Positions 55,799 through 64,000 of a DNA stretch of 64,000 bases are shown one piece after another. Under the pieces are notes generated by a model. That model made no database searches, was not told where the DNA came from, and worked only from the letters and a program-made list of their open reading frames with translations. This stretch comes from Pseudophaeomoniella oleicola (lineage: Eukaryota > Ascomycota > Eurotiomycetes > Phaeomoniellales > Phaeomoniellaceae): assembly GCA_003868215.1 (NCBI GenBank), contig QWDQ01000006.1, positions 620,001-684,000 of the forward strand. Direction: 5' to 3'. The translations under genes were made by a program, and so were the position numbers. Position 1 is the first letter of the stretch. The number at the start of each line of letters is the position of its first letter.

Positions 55799-57947
55799 AA
55801 GGTCTGAAAGGCATAGCGTGGATAATGTTTTGTTTCGGGCAAAGATTTCTTTGGGATAAAAATTATCGGCTACTTGCCGTTTTGCTGTGAGCCACTCGAG
55901 TTGATGAGCTCAATGCTCTCATCATTCATTTTATTATCCCAGTGTCGGGACACATTTGAGCATTCAATTAGCATAGTACGGGAGCATATAGAACGACGAA
56001 GACTTTGGTCTCCATCCTCTGTCCCTGCACGATCAGTGATCGAAGCAGAGTAACAAATTATTACAGTTTGTCCGACGATGCACGCAGCATTGAATGAGCG
56101 AGTGAGAGTGCGGAAAGCGCCTGCAAAAAAAGGATACTGGATTCAGCGTCAGACGCATACAACTTATAGGCTGGTGCCGGATGATGCAGTTTACCTACGA
56201 AAAGAAAGTACCATGTAGTATGCGCGACAGATGTATAATAGACAACGAGCCAGCCAATTGTAACGGCCGGCCGTTAACATTGAAAGAGTTGCACACACTC
56301 TATTTCGGACGTCAGCATGCACAACAGCAAGAGGCGCGCGTCATTTGATCACGCAATGCAATTCCTTCTGTCCCAGTGAGATCCAAAGCTGGATGCTGTA
56401 AGCAAGCCACTTTCAAGCCTCAACATTTCGTTTGTTGGCCCTGTCTGTCCGATTTGACGTCAGGGTCACTAAGAGATATCTGGGATCTCTCCCATCAATA
56501 GTACATGCCTGAGGAATCACCACAAGAATCTGCCCAGATCCAAGATTACCCGAGACTGCAGTTTGGAGATGTCCAAGACTCCTAAGAAACAAGTCCCGAA
56601 GGATCGAAGACCCGATTCTCAAACAGGGCAACCTTTCCGTCCGTTGTCTTCTGTACCCATCCGTACAGGCCTCACGGAGACGGCCGATTTGCCAGCAAAA
56701 GACAGCATAACAATTATGGTTATGTACTGGCCTGACTTGTACACTCAATAGAAACTTCTCGAGAGGACGGGGCGAAAAGACATGCGTCACAAGTACTGTC
56801 TGATATGGGGCAAGATGGATATATAGTGGCATGGTAAGCACAATTCTCTCATTGTCTTTGACTGCTGTCTACCGTATGAATTCGCCCACGTTCATTGAAT
56901 TCAATGAGTGATATTATGTAATGAACGCGGAGGAAGAGGAGGCTTTGTTCGGCTCCCGAAGGCGAGGCAACTGGTAATACCCCAGTGCACCCGTGATTAC
57001 GTATGTAACCCAAGCCTTTCACCACTTCGAACCACCATACATGGTACGGTATCTCTGAGAACGATCAACAGTCCCATTCTCACTGGCGAGGCTGGGCAGC
57101 TTTCAAGATTTTACCGGCATCCGGCAATGCGATTCAGGAAGAGGACCAAGGTACCTCGTACCTCTCTCTGATTAGGTGACTTCAAAGGTAAGGTAATGTA
57201 AAGCCGCAAGGATCCTCCCGTCGTTACCTGCACGTATGGTATCAATCAGGAACCTTATGGTGCCGATATCCTTTCGCAGCTGACAGAATGCTGAGTCATA
57301 CCGATCATTCATAACTTAATTAATTATTACCAACCTTCCCGATTCGTGTCTGATTTGGATGTCCCAATGTACGATAGGCGAGTACTTTGCACGTGAGGAG
57401 AAAAAAAGAACACACGGCATATTCCTTTCGGTTGTATAGCCATAGTCATGAGTTAGTAGGAGTGTAGGTAGATGGCTTACTACTTATTATGCGGGCCTGA
57501 TGCATCTAAGATCTATCTGCCTCCTCCTGCCTTTGATTACCTGAGAGAGAGAGGGACTGCTACGGCAAAGAAGGAAATTCGGGGTTAGTATGTAACATAC
57601 CTAAGATACTTTAATCCGAGACCGTGGAGTGAAATACCCGTACGATACGGTATGCTTAGGTAAGGGAAACATCAAAGGAAATGGGCGACGTTATTATTTG
57701 TAGACTTTAAAATGAAAAGGGAATCCGAGTTTCTGCTTACTTAACCCAGCCATCAATCCAATTCCCTTCCCATCTCGTATCGCGAACCGAATCCTCCTCC
57801 AGTCGAGTACTTGGATGATATCACGAACTGGCATAGAATCGACAAGAAAGAAATCCCTCACAGGCGCTTATATCTGATCTGTACATCTCGCATCCTTCAG
57901 CAGACCGTACAACAACACCAGAATAGGCTGGCCACCTGCTGAATCTC
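55799..57947. other. Intergenic region, about 2.15 kb
   Basis: Between ERG6 and the bZIP gene. Frames of 60-140 codons on either strand show no domain. The right half has CTAAGATACTTTA and TAGGTAAGG-type short motifs. Most of it is probably the bZIP promoter and long leader. Confidence 0.5.
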
Positions 57948-59646
57948 ATGGCTCTACCACCAGCCATCGCTCCGGCGCCGCTTTCCAATCAGCATAATCC
58001 TGCTCAGGTAAGCAAAAGTCCGAGCATACTCGCCCTAGTCACCACCATGATCATCAGTGTCAGCATCGATTCTCTTGTTCAATCCCCCAGCTGCATTTCT
58101 ATTCATATTGACCTCCTTCACCTTTGTTTAAAAGTCCTGTTCTACACCTTTTTGTACCCTTCTTGTCTATCTGTTGGCGTCGGCATTGGCGTCGATCGGA
58201 GAATATCATTCGCTTCCTTGTGGGACTATCATGCATTTCACATGAATGCCCCGTTTGTCCTATGCATCCCTCCAGTACCTGCACCGTCGCCATCAGCAAA
58301 TCAGTCATCATCTCCCCGCGCCGTTTGGCTGCTTCGTAACACCAGGCTGACCAGGATCCTTGTCGGTTGATCTATTTAGGACCCAATGCAAGAACAGAGT
58401 GAGTAATCATCCGTTCTTATTCTATAACTCTGCGTCACTTGCCCGTCTTGTTGCACCACTTGATTTGCACTTTAGGAACAGTGCTCGTATATTTCACCTG
58501 ACCACCACCGCATCGACCTCAAGTGCCTGTCCCATGTATGGCCTGTTTTGGCTTTGACAAAGCTTCTCAGGCTGGTCGACTACTTCCTCCGACGCCAATC
58601 CGGCTTTTGATTATCTCATCAAGAGCCAGTCGATCAATGCTTCCTCCGAAACAGTGCCCATCTGCTTAGGTTGAATCATGGCTGATTTTCTCTATGCAGC
58701 TCCAGGCCCACGAGACTATCAACTGGGTGCAACGCATTCTCCTGCTTCATCAAGGGATTATGATCAGTCCATCATGCAACGATCGAGTCCAGGAAGTCCT
58801 CACGACTATCCACCATTGAACGCCAACAACTTAGATCCTGCGATGGGTGGTGGGCCGTCCGGCATGATGAGTACCAGTGCCGAAAGTGGCGGAGATGACG
58901 GACCTTCAGACGGGCGAAAAGGGTATGGCAAGAGAGAATTATCCACTTCCAAACGTGCAGCCCAGAATCGAGCAGCTCAGGTACGCATTCCTCTGCATCT
59001 ATGTCATTGACTTTCCACCCGGTTGTATCCATGTCGGCGAGGCATCAGACGGTCGCTCCACAGCCTGCTTGATTCTTTCTCTAATTCATTACAGCGGGCC
59101 TTTCGGCAGAGGAAAGAAGGCTACATCAAGAAATTAGAAGAGCAGGTTCGGGAATACACCATGATGAACGAGAGTTTCAAGGCGATTCAGTCGGAGAATT
59201 ATCAACTACGCGACTATATCATCAACTTGCAATCCCGATTGATAGAATCTCAAGGAGACTATCCACAACCACCACCAAACGTCGACCTGCCCCATCCCTC
59301 CCAACGACAAAACCTAGATGGCCGCGACCCGTCATTACCACGACCGACACCTATCGGCTTTGACGCCCTTCAGCAACTCCACGATGCTGCTCAACAAGAC
59401 TTGGGTCCGAGTGTCCCAAGCAAACATTCTGCCGATGAACCATATGGACCGGACTTAAAGCGAGCTCGGAATGATGGAGAGCCAATGGACCAAGGCACAT
59501 CAGCACAAGAAGCATTGCAAGGTGGAGGTATTGCCATTGAGCCCAGATTATCAAATTCATCTCAGACACGTGATCTGACCATCGGCTCAGTCTTGAATAG
59601 GGGATCACGAGACGGACCACAAGGTCGTCCTGTACTGTCGAGTTGA
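57948..59646 (+). CDS. bZIP transcription factor, AP-1/Yap-like basic region
   Basis: Preferred model, four exons: 57948-58007, 58380-58398 (19 nt), 58700-58980, 59095-59646; 303 residues; all phases close. A shorter form from the ATG at 58678 uses the last two exons only (284 residues) and starts inside the second intron. The basic region KRAAQNRAAQRAFRQRKEGY is assembled across the last intron; it has the NxxAQxxFR pattern of fungal AP-1 (Yap) factors, which bind TTAC half-sites. A leucine-zipper-like helix follows (KKLEEQVREYTMMNESFK, then IQSENYQLRDYIINLQSRL). The rest is disordered, Pro/Gln/Asp-rich. No cysteine-rich redox domains as in Yap1 are seen, so a different subgroup is likely. 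Regulated genes unknown. Confidence 0.8.
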
Positions 59647-60570
59647 GTCGACCGCGACAACTCAGAAAACCACGCCAATCACTCCACCTTATGCAGGGAA
59701 TCGTTCATCGTCGTGAGCAAGTGTATTCATTTCTCAGATCTATATCGGCCTGTCGCCAAGAAGAGGTCGCGTACCATCATCATCATCCCTGTTATCATCA
59801 TTGTCCGGCGTTTCCGGCGTTTTAAGGAAGGAAGCAGAGCTCACAGCATTTTCTCTTTAGCCAATTGAACGTTTGGCGGGTGGGCGAACCAAGTCAAGGT
59901 CGCGGCGAGGGTCAAGGATGACCAAATGCCAGGAAGGCAGGGACGCGGCAGGAGTTCATTTTGGTGATGCTGTTTCCATCATGTATTGCATTGGGCAACG
60001 ACGGCTCGACAATTGTGTCGTATATCGTAGGTGCCTACCCGGGTACCTACCGTTCCTCTTAGTGTACTACCCCCCCTATCTACCCAACTACTTACCAATC
60101 AATCTATACGCACCTACACCTCTCCCCTTCTCTCTCTCTCTCTCTCTTTCTCTGTCCAAACATTCAACCCGAATACAAACCATCGTAGGTGATGCACATA
60201 CTTTCTTTCCTCCTCGCGCCTACCTACCTACCTAGATCCCTCACACCTAATTTTCCAAAACCACACACCCAACATAATCATCCATCCATCCATCCACCCA
60301 TCCACCCATCTCTCAACAACCAAACATAAAAAGAATTTCGTAGTCTGTCTAATACTTCTCTCCCGTCCAAAACCAATACAAACATACATAGCCAGCAAAA
60401 GCACATGTGGGATATCCCGAGAACATCCCCCCTTGCCAGCCCCAGTACTACTACCCAGTACCAGTAACTACCTAGTTACTAGGTAAGTTAGTCGTAAAAC
60501 TTGAGGTAAATAAAACGGTGAGGATTAGGTACCTAAGTTACTAATTACTACTACGGTACGAGGCGAAGCT

Positions 60571-60600
60571 GGGGGGGGGGGGGGGGGGGGAAGGGGGGGG
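60571..60600. repeat. Poly-G run beside the gap
   Basis: Twenty G, two A, then eight G, directly left of ATG and the undetermined bases. Length is doubtful, as such runs cause read and assembly errors. Confidence 0.85.
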
Positions 60601-60603
60601 ATG

Positions 60604-60609
60604 NNNNNN
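60604..60609. other. Assembly gap (six N)
   Basis: Six undetermined bases between two G-rich stretches. The true gap size may differ. Confidence 0.98.
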
Positions 60610-60681
60610 ACCACGCACACGAACAGCCCGCCCAGCAGGGGAGGAAGATCGAGGCAGCAACATCATGGGGAGAAAAAAAGA

Positions 60682-60714
60682 AAGGGGGGGGGGGGAAAAA
60701 AAAAAAGAAGGGGG

Positions 60715-60752
<38 letters not shown>
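60682..60752. repeat. Poly-G / poly-A low-complexity run
   Basis: A 12-G run, an A-run, then about 37 uninterrupted G after 60715. The frame across it would encode only Gly/Lys/Arg and is not a gene. Confidence 0.85.
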
Positions 60753-60753
<1 letters not shown>

Positions 60754-61969
60754 GATGAGGGCTACGAAGAGATGAGGGATGGAGGGATGAGGGGGACTTT
60801 TTGATTATTAATACATATATACAGACGAGGGTAAATTAGAGAGATTGAGGGGGAGAGGAGGGAGGGGGGGGCAACGGTGATAAGTAGGTAAGGTATCGGA
60901 TATAAGGGCCATGCACACACGTTATGGTATGTAGGTACATAAGGTAGTAATTAGTAGTAGTAGCTTAGGCAGGTTAACGTAGTAGGTCAGGTTAGGTAAT
61001 TAGGTGGGTGGGTGGGTGGCTTATTGTAAGCAATTCGCTTACTTCGTACGGTCGTTCGTTTGTTGGTTGGTTCACGGTTGGTTACGGGAGGACCGGGTGT
61101 GGATTTGGGGTCTTAGTATCTACTACGGTAGGTAGGTAGGTAGATGGTCACTTGGGTATTATTGAATACCTCTTACCTACCTAATATACTCTATGTTATA
61201 TGTGTAGGTTAAGGTACTCAGAACCTATTAACCTCGTTGGTTCTATAGAAAGTCTGAACTATTTGGTGCGGTGGTATTTCTTTCCTGATCTTTCTTTTGG
61301 AAGCACACCAGGGGATGACTTTTAGGTGCTCATGATTCGTAGAAAGAGGCTTGTATTTGGTCATGGATACATTTGTGCCTTGTTACCGTATCTGGAGGTA
61401 GGAGAGCTCGACTGCGATAAGAGATATAGTACTGTTGCTCGTACACCAGAGAGTCAATCGTACGGAACTCATACACTATGCAAGGCCGTTCAAGGTCACC
61501 GTTGCTGTGACTAGATAGCAAATGTTGTGTAATTGTCGGGTGACGGGCGTGGCCTTGTTTCTGTGTCTCATGAGTGAGGCAGTCAGTCGCCTAGGTACTC
61601 GACACTGCTCGTATTTGCAATCATGTATTGAGGCGTCCAACATGCACGGGAAAGGTGCTAGGAATTAGTGTGGCGAATTCTTCGGATGCTTATGGTTCCG
61701 TGCCGGCTGACAAGTCTTCGCCATTCAGAAAATGGACTGAATGATCTTGAGAACCGCCGCGGTTCGAACGTAGTGAATGGAATGCAGGTGGCAAAGTTCG
61801 TCGCTCGCCGAACGCAGACCTAGAGCGATCGAGGCCAGTGTTCCAGTGGAGCGATGTGCACGGCATAATCCATCGCCATCAACACATTGGCCATATGGAA
61901 CCAATAGGTTTGTCGCTAATAAGACCGACAGATTGTTTGATAATCTCGAGGATTTGATGATAGCTCAAT

Positions 61970-64000
61970 TTAGATCGGTCCAAGGCTATTACCTAGAGAA
62001 TGTTCCTACAAACAGGTCAGCATCAAACGTAAGATCAAGCATTTGCAGCACAAACCTTCATGTACTCACTACCCTTCTCGAAGTATTCAGCTCGGTCAAC
62101 AGTAGCAGCTTTTCGGTCTTGCAAATTAGTGCCAGACCACCACGAAGCTGCGCCTTTCCAAGCATCCAACACTGGATCCTTGGCACCGCGCAGCCTGATC
62201 TGGACATCTACGGGTAGGACCGCTCTAAGCTCATTGCTAAGTCGTCCATCGAATCCCTTGAACAGAGTATTACCGCCTGTCAAGAAGACATCGTTCAACA
62301 GCCGGCTTTGATCATTGATGTTGCTGAACCGTTGAAGGACGATATCGGCCACGATTTCCGCGAGCCCTGCTTGGTCTATTCCGGCAATACTGGGTTGAAA
62401 CACAACTTCTGGTACCCGTATGCGTTCGACGTTGAGATGAATCTGATTGGCTTCACGTTGGCTCTCTGGGTCAGAAGGTCGGGGTCCACGGAGGAAGGCA
62501 TGAATCATTGACTTTGTCCAGTCCGACTGTGCATCTAGAGTATGCTGTTCCGTGAAACTTGGGTCGTACTTTAGAAGTTGAGCTTCAATTGCTTTCAATG
62601 CTGAGTTGGGATCTTCCTCTTCCTCATCATCACTGGCTGGCTCCGTAGCGACTTTCCGATACACTCCCCAGTCTTCATCATTCGCGCCAAAGTCATCATC
62701 ATACTCACCGCCACCTCTTCTACGCTTCTTGGGACCATCTGATGCAAGGTTTGCGAGGGTCTTCATCCTCATTTGTGACGCAAGGGACTTCCTTCCACCA
62801 GCATCTTGCTTCATTCTGTTCTGCTCTTTGATTCTTGCAAGTATCTCCTCACGAGCTGTGTGCCTCTCTGCTATCCACTCATCCAAGTTGTTCTCCCTTT
62901 TTTCATCATCGAGCCGTTGCTCCTCGGCGATTCTAGCCCGTTCACGTTCTTTTTCCGCTTTTGCTCTTTGACGAGCTTCAAGGCCGGATTTCATCAGTCT
63001 TTGATGGCGTTTATCCTTCAACCCTGCCTCATCTAGCTGGTCGTCAGGAACATCAAGAAGGGGGAAAGTCTGCTCTTCCATTGCCTCATCTTCCTCGTTG
63101 CCAACGTCCTTATTCCTTGCACGGCGAATGGATTTGTCGAGATCACGAAGCAGTCTCTCCAATTGATTTTCATCCTTCATTTCATTCTCATCGAGAAGTC
63201 TCTTCTGATCTTTCTTGGTCGCAGTCTGCAGGGTCATCTGGAGCTGCTTGTAGTACTCAAATTCTTGTTCCTTTTTCATTAATCTCTCAAGCCTCATCTT
63301 TGCGGCCTGTTCTTGTAACCTCCTTCCGGATTCTTTTTTTCGCTCGGCGATCCTTGCTAGGTCCTCCGCGCTCTTCTCGATGACAACATGTTCTGTGTAC
63401 GGATACTGGATAACAACGTTCCTCTCCTCAAGGCCAGACCAGTCAAGGTATCTGTTCAGTTCACGATCGTAATCTTGCGATACATAGCAATACCTCTTGA
63501 TGTAATCCTCCATTTGCTGCTCAGTGAACTTGCCAGGGAAGGTAGGGTATTTCAGTTTTACTAGTTTCATGAGGAAGTCTTGGGCATGATATCCACCCCA
63601 ATTCAAACGGGCGGAATTCGATAACAGAGGTTTTGAATTGAGCACTGGAATGACATGTGTTGATGTGTGAGAGGATGAGATAATGAGGCCGTCTGTACCT
63701 TTATTGTAGCGATATGAGAAGAGAGAATCGATACCGTATGTCACACTCGGGGCTGTATAGCATTCAAAGAGAATTTCGTTCGTCACTTGGTCCGGTTAGT
63801 ACTAGACTATCACTGTGCTCGAGTATACTGACTTCTTCGTGTATAGCCCAGATTCGCAACCGGTTCAGTCATGACGATGGGTCTACCGACGCCTCCTTCA
63901 GCACCATCGACGCCGAGTTTCAGGAACGTGTAATCAAAGATGCCTTCCATGACATCCCAATTGCTGACTATGCTGGTCCCTGGTTCAAAAGCGCTCCTAA
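61970..64000 (-). CDS. ARP5: Actin-related protein Arp5, INO80 subunit (N-terminus outside the window)
   Basis: Exons seen on the minus strand: 63833 to beyond 64000, 62056-63785, and a last exon 61970-62005 of 12 codons. About 642 residues are visible. The first partial exon has TSIVSNWDVMEGIFDYTFL and PIVMTEPVANLGYTRR, the actin-fold start. After the join, MTNEILFECYTAPSVTYGID and SLLFSYRY-like sequence follow. A charged coiled insertion of over 250 residues (KKEQEFEYYKQLQMTLQ, GPKKRRRGGGEYDDDFG) interrupts the fold, as in Arp5. The actin fold then resumes with DVFLTGGNTLFKGFDGRL and WKGAASWWSG. The last join makes EYMKEHSLGNSLGPI, the expected type of end. Arp5 with Ies6 couples INO80 ATPase to nucleosome sliding. 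The 5' part is cut by the window edge. Confidence 0.95.

Larger units (their letters stand above)
59647..61969. other. Low-complexity intergenic region with assembly gap, about 2.3 kb
   Basis: Convergent zone between the bZIP gene and Arp5. It has CT, CCAT and CTAC/GTAG tetranucleotide tracts (60127-60146, 60220-60236, 60279-60310, 61000-61020, 61128-61143), long G-runs, and six undetermined bases. No gene is supported. Confidence 0.7.

Noticed and set aside
57948-58370. 140-codon frame starting at the bZIP first exon
   Set aside because: After residue 20 it reads into sequence with good intron signals (GTAAGC, CTGACC, TTTAG) and loses coding character.
60601-60804. 67-codon frame across the gap and G-runs
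   Set aside because: It contains undetermined residues and only Gly/Lys/Arg from homopolymers.
1-64000. Possible transposon, virus-derived element, CRISPR array or toxin system
   Set aside because: No transposase, reverse transcriptase, integrase, capsid or Cas-like protein pattern, no terminal repeats and no regular spacer array were seen on either strand.

Overview
The window is a gene-dense stretch of nuclear DNA from a filamentous ascomycete (Pezizomycotina). The evidence is: about 20 protein genes in 64 kb; short spliceosomal introns (mostly 45-120 nt, donors such as GTAAGT or GTATGT, CTAAC/CTGAC-like branch sites); and fungal genes such as ERG6, ATG15, MZM1, RRN11 and the RNAi factor Arb1. 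I cannot place it to class or genus from sequence alone. I saw no recognisable transposon, virus-derived element, CRISPR array, rRNA or tRNA. Gene models below were built by joining reading frames at consensus splice sites and checking that codon phase closes at every junction; none is supported by RNA data.

Layout, left to right. 1.5-8.6 kb, plus strand: a large 2OG-Fe(II) oxygenase-like protein whose metal ligands look lost, a YIPF6/Yip4-type Golgi membrane protein, and a RanBP3/Hba1-type Ran-binding protein with FG motifs. 9.4-23.1 kb, minus strand: mitochondrial 3-hydroxyacyl-CoA dehydrogenase, glycine decarboxylase P-protein, a 3-hydroxyisobutyrate-dehydrogenase-like enzyme with a repeated C-terminal domain, a fungal protein of unknown function, and a large RING-H2 protein. 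24.7-31 kb: RNA polymerase I factor Rrn11, a 95-residue protein made of 11-residue LEA-like repeats, and eIF2B-alpha. 31.7-40.9 kb: kinetochore Nuf2, an unrecognised protein, the AP-3 beta adaptin, a zeta-crystallin-like quinone reductase, and the Argonaute-binding protein Arb1 (with an 18-nt exon). 42.4-49.3 kb: an MFS transporter with four tandem RRQS repeats in its N-tail, the vacuolar lipase Atg15 with a repeated cysteine motif, and a VPS9-domain protein. 49.8-55.8 kb: zuotin with a long in-frame N-terminal extension, Mzm1, splicing factor Slt11 and sterol C24-methyltransferase Erg6. 57.9-64 kb: an AP-1-like bZIP factor, a low-complexity intergenic zone with an assembly gap, and Arp5 of INO80, which runs off the right edge.

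Most genes are single-copy housekeeping functions: membrane traffic (Yip4, AP-3, VPS9, Atg15), mitochondrial metabolism (HADH, P-protein, possibly the HIBADH-like enzyme, Mzm1), chromatin and RNA (Arb1, Arp5, Slt11, Rrn11, Nuf2) and translation (eIF2B-alpha, zuotin). They do not form a biosynthetic cluster. The observations most worth a second look are the tandem RRQS (PKA-type) array in the MFS transporter, the zuotin extension, the LEA-like small protein, the oxygenase-like pseudoenzyme and the Arb1 microexon.
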